Notes: generated from the letters alone by a model not told the origin. Shown: positions 40,690 through 54,119, counted from the first letter of the stretch. The stretch is 55,000 bases of DNA from Neocallimastix lanati (nom. inval.) (GCA_016946835.1 JACVTC010000085.1:510001-565000), one strand, 5' to 3'. A program made the numbers and translations.

Positions 40690-41940
40690 TTAAGTGTTAA
40701 TGATTGATAATAGTTGTAAATGACAACAGTGGCAACAAAATATATAAGTAATTGCGCTCCATACGGCGCCTAAACCAACTAATAACCAAAATTTTTTTTT
40801 TTTTTTTTATTTTGATCCTCATCGTAATTATAATGTTGATCATTGTTAATTCTTGTATCTGAGGGGTCATCAGTATTAGTTTCATAAGAATATTTAATAG
40901 TAGTAATCTGTAGGGTAATCACAATATAGGTCATCACAATCACAAATATCGTAGTCAGTTGAATTTATATCGTGAAAAATATCAGTTGTGTCAGTATTGT
41001 TAGAAATATTAGCTGTACATCTATAACTTATTCCAAGATATGAACTTCTATGGGAGTAACATCATTTTCTGAATAACATAGGCTAGTTTCGTTATAGTTA
41101 TATAATTTAACATTACTGAGATAGGTAATATTAAGTACTTTTCCATATAATTTATGGTTATTTCTTAAATTAAAATATTCCAATGCACTTAGATCTTCAA
41201 TTTCTCTAGTTGATATAATGCTAGATAAGTTATTATTACTAAGATTAAGTTCCTTTAAATTAAATAATTTTCTAATAGTAGAAGGAATAGTTTCGTTCAA
41301 TGTATTATTATGTAAATATAAATATTCTAATTTAATTAAATCATCAATGGGTGATGGTAAGGGTCCTTCTAAATAATTATTATTCGGTTTTAAACTGTTT
41401 AGTTTTCTTAATTCCCCAATGGATGATGGGATTGTTCCAATTAAACTATTATTTGACTAGTTCAAATATTCTAGATTATATAATTTTCCAATGGATGAAG
41501 GTAATGAACCTGAAATATTATTGTGTCCTATATTTTAAAGAAATTAAATTACTTAAGTATCGCAAATTATCTAAGTCGTAAAATCTTGGTAAAAATGTTT
41601 CGTTTGTATATATGCCTAATGTTAATTTTTTTTTAAATTTGGCATTCTAGAAATTTCCTCTGGCATATTAATACTCTTGTCATTATATTCTTGGTCACTA
41701 TAATCTCTTTCGTTAATATGGTTTCCAGAACATTTAGCTCCCCCATCACAACATTTGTATTCCGAATGTTTATTTCGCAATTTATTTATGAATTTGCATT
41801 CATCAATATAGTATTGATCATCTTTAATTTTATCATGTTTGATTAAATATGATAAGTTCGACTGAATGTTTTATGATAAATATTGGAATTCATTGATCAA
41901 TTTTATCAATTTATATTATTTTCCTGAAGTATGAGTTGAA
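40690..41940 (-). pseudogene. Broken leucine-rich-repeat transmembrane protein gene inside element L
   Basis: Read on the minus strand in pieces, this gives an N-terminal region with a cysteine cluster (YKCCDGGAKCSG), then leucine-rich repeats with the IPSSIGELRKLNSL type of motif, the best run being 41028-41300. A cysteine- and asparagine/aspartate-rich stretch follows, then a hydrophobic segment FWLLVGLGAVWSAITYIF and a CCHCCH tail, and a stop at 40690. At least three frameshifts (one in an A run of 17 at 40794-40810) and several in-frame stops break it. In the intact family such a protein would be a surface LRR protein anchored by one membrane segment. No introns are evident. It lies in the same direction as the element, so it was probably captured as cargo and decayed there; some frameshifts could be homopolymer sequencing errors. 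Confidence 0.75.
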
Positions 41941-42513
41941 ATTTTTTTTTTTGAAATTTAAATTTAATTTAATTTTAGTCGTATTATATGCCTTTGAATT
42001 AATTATATTACATGTTAACCTTATTTATTTGTTTATTTTATATGAACAACATGAATATAATAATTTCTTATTTCAGTTTAAAATTTCTTTTAAACTATTA
42101 TTTAAATTTAAGTTATTTATTTATTTTGAATAATATTCAAATTTTATTAAATAAATTTTAAATTTAAATTATTTGTTTGTTTACATTTAAAATTTTAAAA
42201 TCTTAAATTTTAAATTTTAAATTCAGATTTTGAAATTATATATTTAAACTGTTTATCAAAGTTTAAAATTATTTATATCTCATTTCAAAATAGAATTATT
42301 TTCTTCTTTAACTGTGGTAGTACATACTTCGCAAATTTCGGAATTTCAAGATTTCAAGATTTAGATTTCCATACTTTCAAATTTTCTAATGGTTAGATTT
42401 CGAATGGCTTTGCTCAACTCTTTGGTATTCATATCTCTTTTCAATATTTCATGGGGAGTCCTTTACGAGCATCTTAGAGATTATTAAGAGCAGCTGATAG
42501 TTTATTGAGAGTA
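41941..42513 (-). other. Element L leader between primer-binding site and LRR pseudogene
   Basis: AT-rich until about 42300; 42310-42510 is richer in G+C, without a convincing reading frame. A 7-bp stem TTAAGAG (42483) with CTCTTAA (42521) spans the primer-binding site. Confidence 0.45.
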
Positions 42514-42529
42514 CATGAGACTCTTAATC
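42514..42529 (-). promoter_or_regulatory. Element L primer-binding site matching a lysine tRNA anticodon arm
   Basis: The plus strand CATGAGACTCTTAATC, directly beside the LTR, is the sequence of the anticodon arm of eukaryotic tRNA-Lys(CUU) up to about nucleotide 40. The minus-strand RNA would therefore pair with a 5' half of that tRNA, comparable to the initiator-tRNA fragment that primes Drosophila copia. There is no TGG site for a tRNA 3' end next to the LTR. Confidence 0.7.
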
Positions 42530-42757
42530 TGATAACTTTGGTTATTTTGGATTTAGTTTTTATATCGACTTTTATTTATTATATTTAGATAGATAGTGAG
42601 CACTTAAGGCACAAAGTGCTTTAAAGAACTGATGTACAATAAAATTTCTTTACACCATATTTATAGACATAAAAATGTGGCTTAGACCACATGACACATT
42701 AGTGTAACATGATACATAATATAAGTATATATAATTAATAATTCACGTAAGTTAACA
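42530..42757 (-). repeat. Element L 5' LTR (228 bp)
   Basis: Same as 37808-38035 at every base I compared. Followed by the ATTAT target duplication. Confidence 0.93.
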
Positions 42758-43317
42758 ATTATTATTATTATATTATTTCTTTCTTTATTTTATTTTTATT
42801 TTATTTTTTATTAAATCTATATAAAATTTTCTTGGTTTTACTCTTTTTGTAAATGAAATATATATAAAAAGTTAAAAAAAAATTAAAATATCTATATATA
42901 AAATGAAAAATTTAAAGAAAAAAAAAAAAAAAAAAAAAAAACTTTTTTTTTTTTTTTTTTTATAATATAATATAATTCAATATTTTTTTTTTTTTTTAAT
43001 ATTTAAACTAATTAAATAAATTCCCATAAAAAAAATTTTTTTTTTTTTTTTAATTTTATTTTTTCGTTATTACTTTTAAAAAACAATAACAAAAAAAAAA
43101 AAAAAAAAAAAAAAATTAAAGACATTTTTAACTATATAATAATGACGAATTTTCAAATTTTTTTTTTTTTTTTAAAAAAACTATTTACAAAAATATATAA
43201 TATATTATCTAGTATACAAAATATAATATATAATAATTAATTAAAATTTAATTAATTATAAATATATATATAAATTTAAAAATAAAAATAAAATAAAAAA
43301 AGATAGATAATTTCATA

Positions 43318-43359
<42 letters not shown>

Positions 43360-45032
43360 AATAAATGGTTAATAAGTAAATTAATTTAAATTTTAAATAA
43401 ATTAATTTACTAATCAACGCATTTATCTTTCTTATAATATGAAATATTTGTTATAAAAAATATATATATATAAATAAAAGTATAATTTATAATATTTTTT
43501 AAAGAATATTTTCTTGGTAAATAAACATAAAAATATGTTTTTTTTTTTTTTTTTGTTTTTTTTTTTTTTTTTTTGTTATTGCTGTTATTGTTGTTATTGT
43601 TGTTATTGCTGAAACTATAAAAGTGAAAACTATGAACAAATTCAATTTTTTAATATTCCATTTTAAAAATTTTATAAAAATTAAATAGTTCTGAATATAT
43701 AATACATAAAATTTTTTATATCATTTTTAAACTTTTTATTATAAATAGTATTTAATATCTTATAAATAATTATATAATTTTTTTGTTGTTGTTTAAGCCT
43801 TTCACTTTATGAAACCACTTTAATGTTTTCAGTCATTTCACTATTATCATTATTAACGTTTATATTTGGAACTTCTGCTTCATTTTTTATATCATTAATA
43901 TAAATATATATATATTCATATATATTCCATTCTTTTGTTATTATTTAATTTCAAATCGAGCTTGAAAAGTTTAATCACTGGATACTATATAAAAAAAAAA
44001 AAATTGTTCATAGATAATATATATTATAACCGAAAATATTCTCTAAAATACATATGAATAAAAAATTAATTCAAAAGGAATGCAATAATAAATTTGGATA
44101 TTGATATTTTAAATTCATTTGATTGAATTAATCATTTTTAAATATAAAATTATGAAAAAAAAAAATTTTTTTTTTTTAATATATAATTTTTCATTTTGAA
44201 TTATTTAATAATTAATCTTAATTATTAAATTTATCTTCTTTTTTTTTTTTTTTTTTTTTATCATTTTTTTTCATTCTTATGCAAACATTGCTTGTAAGTG
44301 ATCATAGTCATAATTAATATATCTATAATTATAAATTATAAATGTATAAAAAAAAAAATAAAAATAATATATAATAAAAAATAAATTTTAAGTATATGTA
44401 ATTTATGCATAGATTTATGTAATACTTATAATTAAAAAAATTTTTTTATAAAAAAATATAAATTTTAAAGTTTTATAATTTTTATATGTTGATATGTATT
44501 GAAAAATATATATTTTGTAATATATTAATTTATTAAAAAATTAATTTATACAAATTTTAATCTTAATTTTAATTTTAATTTTAATGATATAAATTTTAAA
44601 TATATTAAAATTTTTAAAAATTTTTAAATTCCTATATACATAAAAAATACTTTATCATTTAATATTTTTCTTTTTTTTCTCATTTTTTATTACAATTTTT
44701 CTTTTTAAATATATTATTGAATTTAATTGTCTTTTTTATATATATATTATGATTTTATAATTTAGATGATATAGTCAATGATATAGAATAGTAAAAAAAT
44801 TTTTTAAATTATTTTATATTAAAATAAAACAATTTTAAAGTCTATGTGTATTTTTTTATTATAACATTTTTTTTATTTAATTGATTCTATTCTTCAAATT
44901 TTTAAATTGATATTTAAGATTTTATTGTTTAATATTGTTTATTTTAAATAAATATAAATATATATATATTGTATCTTTTTATATATATAATTCATTATAT
45001 CATCTTGAAGTTGTTCATTTTTTTTTTTTTCA
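42758..45032. other. AT-rich intergenic DNA with homopolymer runs; two weak minus-strand exon candidates
   Basis: Long A and T runs (for example about 37 A at 43321-43357) and short asparagine-type repeats (43570-43607). Two minus-strand stretches look coding. 44277-44322 follows an AG acceptor and encodes YINYDYDHLQAMFA then TAA. 43807-43930 encodes an acidic stretch ending TENIKVVS then TAA. Neither has clear upstream exons. The first is in phase with MAF1 exon 4 and could be an alternative last exon. Confidence 0.4.
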
Positions 45033-46698
45033 TTATATCATCATTGCGTTAGAACTATTTAAACTTGATTTACTATCATTATTATCTGCTAACCTATTAT
45101 CATCCTCTATGTCTTCCATGTAGAATTCACCATCTTCATCATCATATAAATCTTTGTTCATAGAAATATTACTATTATATATTTTTAAAAGAAAAAAATA
45201 AAAATAAAAATTGTATTAATATTTTTTTTAAACTAATTTAATATATAAAACTTTAAATTATTATTTTTTTTTTATTATTATTATTATTTCTTACCTAACT
45301 GATCTATAAGTAAATAAAACAATTCTTTTAAGATTACGATTTACAAAGAAAAAGTGATAAGCCCATCTATTTTTACAATATTTAAATCATTTTTAATTAT
45401 TCATTTAATAAAAAATAACTACTTAAAACATATTTCTTTATATATTATTTATTATGTTAATAAAATATATATATATATATATAATTTATTTACATCGTTG
45501 GCTCATCACTGTATGGATCGCATTTCCAATCTGGATTAAAACTATAAATATCACAATTAGATAAGTCAACAGTTTCATCTATAGCAGTCCAAATACGTTG
45601 TTGTAAAAAGCTCGTTGAAGGTGAGTTTACTAATTTAAATAAAGTATTTTGTACAGTATTTTGAACCATTGAAACAGATGGTAATTTATTAAATACTTCA
45701 TGTCTCATACCACTAAAATTTATATAAACAAAAAAATATTATATATATAATTTATTAGTTTTAAAATTTATAATATTTATATTATAAACATTATTCTTTA
45801 ATATTTTTTTTACTCTATATTTTTTTTTTTTTATTTTTCTTTTTCCTCTATTTACCTAAAGTCATAATCTGGAAATACAGCATTTAAAGTAGCAATAAGG
45901 TAAAAAAAGGTTCTTCTTGAAGCAGTTTGATCTAAAGGACCAAATGGCGATACAATACTACTTGAGAAACTATATTCTGGAGTTTTTAATTCTTCTATTT
46001 CTTCTAATAATTTGGATTCAAGTTCTTTTCTTAATTGTTTATCTTCTCCAGTATCTTTGCCTTTTTTATTTTTTATTTTTCATTATTATTATCATTTATT
46101 TTTATTTTTTGTATATATATATATTATCAATTATAATTTTATTCTTATGAATAAACTTTTTTTTATTTATTTATAATCATTTCATTTATATATATATATT
46201 TAACTCTTTTTTTTTTTTTTATTTATTTATTTATTTATTTATTATTATCATCATTTTATTTAATGGACTTTATTGTTTTATATATTCATAAAGTTCAAAC
46301 AATTAAAAAAAAATAAATTAAATAAGAGAGCAAATTTTATAGAATAACAAGATATTTATTTTATGAAATAAACAAGAATTTTATTTCAAAGTATTTTAAA
46401 GTCCATATGTAGGTCTTCCAGCTTTTCTTTTTTTTTTTTTTTTTTCTCTCTTTTTAAAAAGTAAAATATAAATCTAACTTCCTTAACACTTTCTCATAAT
46501 ATATTGTATTATTATAATTCCAATAAAAAAATAAACTTAAAATAGCTATAATAAATATAAAAATAAAAAGGTCTATTAATTTATTTTATAATTACATGAA
46601 TATGCTTCTATTCTTCCTATTATTTTTTCATCAGGAATTTCTATTGAAGCTAAAGCACAGTTAAGTGCATCAAATACTTCACTTTCAAGGTATTTCAT
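45033..46698 (-). CDS. MAF1: MAF1, repressor of RNA polymerase III, five exons
   Basis: Maf1 binds RNA polymerase III and shuts down tRNA and 5S rRNA transcription under stress or nutrient limitation; phosphorylation controls its nuclear entry. The exons (minus strand) are 46698-46596, 46060-45856, 45712-45494, 45366-45295 and 45171-45033, all with GT..AG introns of 535, 143, 127 and 123 bp. The phases join exactly to 245 codons plus TAA, close to the human length of about 256. Visible Maf1 signatures are the N-terminal [13 protein letters not shown] and [31 protein letters not shown] with [10 protein letters not shown] in the middle, ECDIYSYNP-like [30 protein letters not shown], and an acidic tail. 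The start is the ATG that gives the conserved MKxLE. The exons stand out as islands of higher G+C in AT-rich DNA. Confidence 0.93.
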
Positions 46699-48831
46699 TT
46701 TGTTTAATTTTTTTTTTTTTTATTTATTTTTTATAGGTATATCTATTAATTTTTATATTATAAATATATAATAATTATAAAATTTTAATGCATTTTCTTT
46801 GAAATTTATTTAGTCTATTTTATATTTTAATTATTTATTATTAGCAATTAAAATTTAAATATATTATTATTATTATTAATTTATTCTATATAAATTTTAT
46901 TTTCTACTTAAAAAATAAATTTCAATCCAAATTTTAATAATTAAAACATTTACTTTTTTATTATTTAAACAAGTGTAGTATATTTATATTTATGTTTTGC
47001 TTTTTATATTTTATTAGAAATATTAACTTTATATAATTATTTAATATTTGAAAAATATATTTGTGTTATTTATAAATATTATGTTTTCAAAAGGTGTTAT
47101 TTTTATTTTATGTTGAATTAAACAATATGTATTTGTATATTTTATTTTACTTTTTTAAAAAAAAAAAAAATGAATATGTAATAAAAACGATGATTCTTTT
47201 TTATTATTTTATTTTCTAATATTAATATTAAAATATTTAACTAAAAAGGTCGTTTATCCTATTAAAAAAAAATTTTTTTTATTATAATTTTATTTTTTTA
47301 TTTTTTTTTAAAAAAAAAATATTATTATTGTTATTTTGCAAACTTTAATACTCTTAAAATAAATATTAATAACTTTATTACATAAATAAATAAAAAATTT
47401 AAAATAAAAAAAAAAAAAAGAATTTTAGAAAAAAAAGAAAAAAGTCTTCCTATTTATATAAAAAAAAGAAAATTTTTTTCTTTTTTTTTTTTTTTTAAAA
47501 AAAAAAAATAAATATATATATATAAATGAAAATGAAATAAATAATAAGTAGTAAAATGAATAAATAAATAATGTAATTAAATAAATAATAAAATAGATAA
47601 TTAAATAATAAAATAAAATATATAAAATGAATAAATAATTATATATATATATTTATATTTATATATATATTTTTTATGGTTGACTTAACAATTTCTATTC
47701 TTTCTTCTAATTACCAGAAAATTAGCCAACAAAAATAAGATGGTGCTTTAATCATACCAAAAATGAAAAAAGACCTCCATAATTTATAGCAGATACCAAC
47801 TACAAAATAATTAAATCAATAAGTCTATTTATTAATATTAATATCATCAACTTTATTATTTTATTTAAAAAAAAAATAATAAAGCTGAAATATAAAAATT
47901 TAATTAATAATAATTAATAATTAATTATTAATAATTAAATAAAAATTAAAAAAATTTTATTATAAATTAAAATTAATTATAATGACGAATAGTTTATTCT
48001 ATATATTATTAAATATATAATTATATGATATGAATAGAATCTATTATATTAAATTATTGAATAAATAACTTTAATTTTAAATGTAAAAAAAATTTGAAAT
48101 AACTTATATACATTAATTTATTGTTCATTCTATTGGAATATATGTTTTTTATTTATATAATTATATACGGTCCTATATAAATATAGATCTGTATGTTAAT
48201 TAATAATAAATAAAGTTTAAAATAAAAAAAAATAAAAAGAATACCTTAAAAAATTATTCTATCAAATATTTATTAATATATGGTTAATATATGGTGACTT
48301 TATTTGTAATTTATTTTATTAAACCTTATGACAAAAGATAAATTTAATGTTAATTTATGTGTAAGATTAAACTTTCATGTTCATTGATTGACAATACACT
48401 GTATTATATGGATTTTATTAAATAATATATTTAATCCTATATTAGCAATATAAATAAACTAAAACAACAAATTTATGATAATAATCTAACAATCTCATTA
48501 TATAAATGAATTATTTAGAAATATATGGACAATATATATAATAATATATTACACAATATATTATAAATATAAAGTATTTGAAATCAAAAACTAAATTTTT
48601 TTATTTTTTTTTATTTTTTTTTTTATCATTTATTCAACTAAAAGGAATCGAAAAGGAAAAGGAAGGAAAAACTACAACGAAAAATGAATTATAGTAGTAC
48701 TATTAATATTGAAAACTTATATATTTAATAATAACATCGGTTCATTTAATATAACTATAATTGTTTTATCGAAAGAAATAGTGGAAGGAAGGAAGAAAAA
48801 AGAACTGGAATGAATTAAAATAAATATACCT

Positions 48832-48951
48832 AATCATATCTACTTATTAAATGAATAAATAAATAAATAAATAGGAAATAAGATAATTATCATATCTACT
48901 TATTAAATGAATAAATAAATAAATAAATAAATAAATAGGAAATAAGATATA
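48832..48951. repeat. Imperfect tandem duplication of about 60 bp
   Basis: ATCATATCTACTTATTAAAT followed by an (AATA) run and GGAAATAAGATA occurs twice in a row, with a longer tetranucleotide run in the second copy. Confidence 0.8.
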
Positions 48952-49559
48952 AATCATTTGATTATAATTTATTTTGAAGATGAAAGATTTGAAAAATTTT
49001 TATCCAAATAAATAATATATATATTACATTATATTATGTTATATTAATTAATATATTATTTATATACTATTTATTTATTTATTATTTAGAATGGATTATA
49101 TACCAATTCAATGATTAAAAATAAAATATATTTTATTATCACTTTATATAATACAATATATTATAATTGATTCAAAATATGATAAAATTAAAAGAGAATA
49201 AAAAATAATTGACAGTAACAACTAAAAACTAAAATTTTAAATAATTTTCATTGTATAGATTATATATTATTAATATATGCATAATATAAACATAAAATAT
49301 ATTATAGTAAAATAGTATATATAATAAATTTAATTCTTTGAATGAATTGAAATGTTTCAAATTTTTTAAAATAAAAAAAAAAAAAGTTAAATTATCTAGA
49401 ATACTATTAGATAAATAAAGTCAATTCATCCTCTTATGTTGGCTATTTCTCTGGTTACTCTTTTACACTCTCTGGCAATGAATGACCAAAAGGTTGCATT
49501 ATGGTTAAAAAAGAAATAAACAAACAAAAAAGAATTGAATCTTTAAAAAAAAAAAAAAA

Positions 49560-49590
<31 letters not shown>

Positions 49591-50899
49591 TAAATTATAG
49601 CGCCATGACCACTCTATAAAACTTGAAAACAAACTATTTATAAAATATTCTTTTATTTTAAAAGATTTAATAATACGAGTGATATAAAGGTAAAAAAAAA
49701 TTTTTAACACTCCATAATAAATAATACTATAATAAATAATGATAAAATTATTTGATTAATTAAAATAAACTATTATTAAAATATAATTATACAGAAATTT
49801 TTATTTTTATTTTTATTTCATTAACGATTATGATTCTATATAAAATTTTATTTATTAATAAATAAATTCCATAATAAAAATGGGTGTTGTTGTAGCTTTA
49901 ATCTAACGTTTATTCCTTCCTTTAGAAGATAGAAATGGAAATATATAGATACAAATGAATGAATGAATGAATTATACTTCTCTCTTATAAAATAATTTTA
50001 GTAGGTTTGTATTATTATATATACATATATTTTTTCTTTATATTTTTCTATTAATTCATTATATTATATATTATACAGTAATTACCTTCTATGGTTGAAA
50101 AAAAAAGATTAATTATATAAAATAGATTAAGAAATGAACCAAAAATAAAATAAAATAATGGTATTCAGTTGTAGTAAAGAGAAGTTTATATAATATGAAT
50201 CAATCAAGTAATTCTTAACTTTTATGCATAAATGAAATATATCCAAGCCATGTTTATCAACCACAGGACCCGATAGAAAACTATAAACTATCTAATCTCT
50301 GAAGCTTAAAACAACACCTGATCTAATCTAGTGATAATAATATACGCCCCAGTTATTAACTATCATATTCAGTAATAATGTGTAATTATATATTAATAAT
50401 TAATAATAATTATACTGAATAAAAATATAAAAAAATTACCGCCATAATTTAATTATTTTTTAATAAATGGATGATTAATATATTATATTTTGATTGATAT
50501 ATTCTATTTAATTATATTCAATATTACAATATAATTATTATTTATTGTTTACTATTTATTAATAAATACTTTTTTATTATTTATTATTCCATGATTTATT
50601 AATAAATACTCTTTTTATTATTCAATTATTCAATTATTCAATTATTTATTATTTATTATAATATAATTTAGAATTCATGATGATTTATTTGAATTTTAAA
50701 AATAATTTTAATATTTTTAATTAAACTTTAAAATGTTTAAATCAATTGATTATAATATATAGTTTCAATAGACTATAATATATTGTCAGATGGAATACCT
50801 TTTTATCATATTCATTCTTGAATAAACAAAAAATGATAAATTAAAACTAAATAAAATACTATTAATTAATTATTGTTTTTTTTTTTTTTTAAATTTTAA

Positions 50900-51235
50900 T
50901 CCATATAATAAATAATAAATAATAAATAATAAATAATAAATAATAAATAATAAATAATAAATAATAATTAATAAATAATAAATAATAAATAGTAAATAAT
51001 AAATAATAAATAATTGAATAAAAAATAATAATTAATAAATAATAAATAATAAATAATAAATAAATAAATAAATAAATAATAAATAATAAATAATAAATAA
51101 TAAATAATAAATAATAATTAATAATTAATAATTAATAAATAATTAATAATAAATAATTAATAATAAATAATAAATAATAAATAATAAATAATAATTAATA
51201 ATTAATAATTAATAAATAATAAATAATAGTAATAA
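50900..51235. repeat. TAATAAA microsatellite region
   Basis: Long array of AATAATAAAT-type units with tracts of AATAAT and TAAATAAA and a few AATTAATAATT interruptions. Confidence 0.9.
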
Positions 51236-51784
51236 GATATAATAATTAAAAATCTATATATAATTTTTTACCATTATTATAATTATTTATTATTATTGCT
51301 TATTATTAACAATTATTATTATTATTAATCAAAAATGAAAGAAAAAGTTTATGAAATAATCATTGAATAATAATAAGAAAAGAAGTTTTTGAACATTCAA
51401 TAAAGAAAAGAAAAAAAAAAATAAAAGTAATGTGTAGAATAAATGGCAAAATAATAATTTTTAATTCTCTAGCATTCAAATATCAAATGTAGATTAAAAT
51501 GAACTAAATTATAAAAATAAAAATTTATTATTATAGTATTCTATATAATAAGTGAAATAGATATAAAATATATTATGAAGAGGAATTATTAAACATTTTT
51601 TTTTTTTTAGTTTTATTTTTTAATTTTTTTTTCCATGTAGTAGAATCAATGATACAAAACAACTGCTTATTTATTATTTTAACATTATCTTTAATACTCA
51701 TTAGAGATATTTTAATTCTTTCTATTTAAATGTTTTGTTGTTTTTTTTTTTTTTATTTATTTTTTATTCTATTATCAAGTATTG

Positions 51785-51786
<2 letters not shown>

Positions 51787-51880
<94 letters not shown>

Positions 51881-51882
51881 TT
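51787..51882. repeat. (TTTA)n microsatellite, about 24 units
   Basis: Uninterrupted tetranucleotide array. It makes open frames of Leu-Phe-Ile-Tyr repeats that are not genes. Confidence 0.95.
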
Positions 51883-52975
51883 AATAATAAAAGTATCATT
51901 TATTTATTTATTATCATTTTATTATCATTATCAATTATTGATAATGGATGATTATTCTCAAGTTCAGCCATTCTCTTAGATATACATTTTCTACCTATAT
52001 ATTATTGATTATTATTTCTATATATTGTTAAAACCTCAACCAAAATATAAAAAAATAGTAATTATTTATTTTATTCATATATTATATTATATTAAATTTA
52101 ATGTATATTTTGTATATTATTATTTATAAATTATGACCATGTGATATATTGCATGTGATTCTATCAGGAGATAGTCTAAATAGTTTAATTCAAAACAAAT
52201 TTTAACATATAATTTTAAATTGGAAAATTTCTAGAGATATAAATAAATTATAATTGAATTTAAAATAATACTAATATATAATATATATAATATGTTATAT
52301 AATATATTTTATGTTGTATAAGTATTTTTTATTTTATCCCTAAAAATAAAATAAATTGAATAGTACTACTATCCATAAATAATACATCTTTTTTTTTTAT
52401 TTTTTTTTTTTTTAAAAATTTAAAAAAATAAAGCATCTATTTAAAATATCTCACATTATTAATTATACATGTCATTTATAAAAATTAATAAAAAAAAAAA
52501 TACAATATTTATTACTACCCACTATTCCTTGTCAATAAAATAAATAATAAAATTTTTTTATAAAAAAAGACATACACAATATGGTTTCTTATATCGAGAA
52601 TAATTTAAATATAAATTAAATGTATATCTGAATCATATTATAGTTGATTTTAAATATAAAAAAAAATAAAAAAAAAAAACTTTACCATAGCACATGTTAT
52701 AAATTAACAAAAAAAAATTAAATCGTTCAAATAATTATTCTTTTCGATAAATTAATTTTTTTTTTTCTTTTTGTTTTTTAATAAAACCCATTAAAAGTTA
52801 GTATTCGAGTTTAATTAAAAAAAAATAATAAAATAATAATAAATCAATAATAAAATAAAATAAATTATAATGACTAAATTTTATTATTTATTTTTTTTTT
52901 TTTGGTTTAGTTTTCATCTATTGGTAAAAAAAATTTTTTCACTGATCAAATTAATTTTATTTTAATGCCATTTGT

Positions 52976-53011
<36 letters not shown>

Positions 53012-54119
53012 CTTTCTTTATTATTATTTCATTTAATTTTTATTTTTATTTTTATTTTTTTTTTTTTTAATTTTTAATTTTTATTTTTTATTATTATTAT
53101 TTTTTAACTTTAATTACTTGATCTTTCGTTAATTTATCAAAAACATGTTAATAAATTTCCATTCATTGAATATGAATTATAGTTACTTGAATTTAATTAA
53201 AAATACCTTTTTTTTTTTTTTTTTTTTTTAACAAAAAAAAAAAAATTATACAGTATACTAATATTTACACTTTTAAATTCTAACAAAAGAAAAGTATAAT
53301 ATATTAAATAATAAAATATTTTTTTTTTTTTAAAAAAAAAAAAAACATTCATAGCATTAATATAGATATTATGGAATATCGGGGTTTAAAAATATAAACT
53401 AACCCTTTATTTTATTTTTTAATTTATATAATTTTAAATAAATTAATTTTATTATTTATTTTTTTTCGATAATGAAAAAATTTAAAATTTAATTAATCTT
53501 AAAAAAAAAAAAGTTAATTTTTAACATAAAGAAATATCAAATAAAATAAAAATAAAAATAAAAAAATAAAAAAAAAATAGAAAAAATAAAAAAAAATATA
53601 AAATAAAAATATAATTAGATAAAATGAAAAATACAATAAAATATTTATCTATATTAATAATATGAAACTTTACTCTTACTATTTATTTTATTCAATTAAT
53701 GGAAATACGTTAAAAAAAAATAAAAATATTATTTTTTATATTTTTTTTTTCTTTATTAATAATTTTATACAGAATAATTAAGTGAAATATAATAAATAAT
53801 AATAAAAATAAAAAAAAAATTTTAAATTAATTTTAAATATATCTATTAATTTTTTTTTTTTTTTAATATTTTTAGTTCAATTATTTAAGATTGTTTTAAT
53901 CTATTTGAAAGATTTCTCGATAATCTTAAAAATATAAAATAGGATAAGTATTGATACTTAACACCACTTTTGAAAGTTAATTAATAGAAAGAAATATAAA
54001 ATAAAAAGTAATAAACTAAATACATATATATATATATAAAGTTTTCCTTATATAAAATAATTAAAAAAATTTTTTTTTTTTCTATTTTGTTGGAACATAA
54101 TTCTTTAAACCTTAAATAA

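Larger units (their letters stand above)
37808..42757 (-). mobile_element. Non-autonomous LTR element L carrying an LRR gene (4,950 bp)
   Basis: Two 228-bp LTRs (37808-38035 and 42530-42757) look identical throughout, and the target duplication is ATTAT (37803-37807 and 42758-42762), so insertion was recent. The minus-strand orientation follows from the polypurine tract GAGGGGGAA (38036-38044) before TGTTAAC and the primer-binding site beside the right LTR. There is no gag, reverse transcriptase or integrase. The interior holds, in transcription order, a 0.6-kb leader, a broken LRR-transmembrane gene in sense orientation, and about 2.6 kb of structured noncoding sequence shared in part with element S. 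Confidence 0.88.

Noticed and set aside
37808-42757. Plus-strand orientation of elements S and L
   Set aside because: It would leave the TTCCCC tract beside the LTR as an odd primer site. On the minus strand it becomes a standard GGGGGAA polypurine tract before TGTTAA, and the other end becomes the tRNA-like primer site.
46390-46445. A further MAF1 exon in the first intron (minus-strand AGRPTYGL)
   Set aside because: The available AG acceptors give stops or no onward donor, and exons 1 and 2 already join in phase to a conserved SCK..GEDK sequence.
49420-49510. Possible exon (minus-strand frame with WSFIARECKRVTREIANIRG)
   Set aside because: It looks coding in composition, but the frame stops at once with no GT donor, the other frames are also open, and I recognise no family.
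50230-50360. Possible exon (minus-strand frame with LSGPVVDKHGLDIFHLC)
   Set aside because: Only about 45 codons, with two competing frames and no supported splice partners.
51730-51979. Hydrophobic Leu-Phe-Ile-Tyr frames over the TTTA array, and similar ones at 54647-54925
   Set aside because: They are translations of microsatellites.
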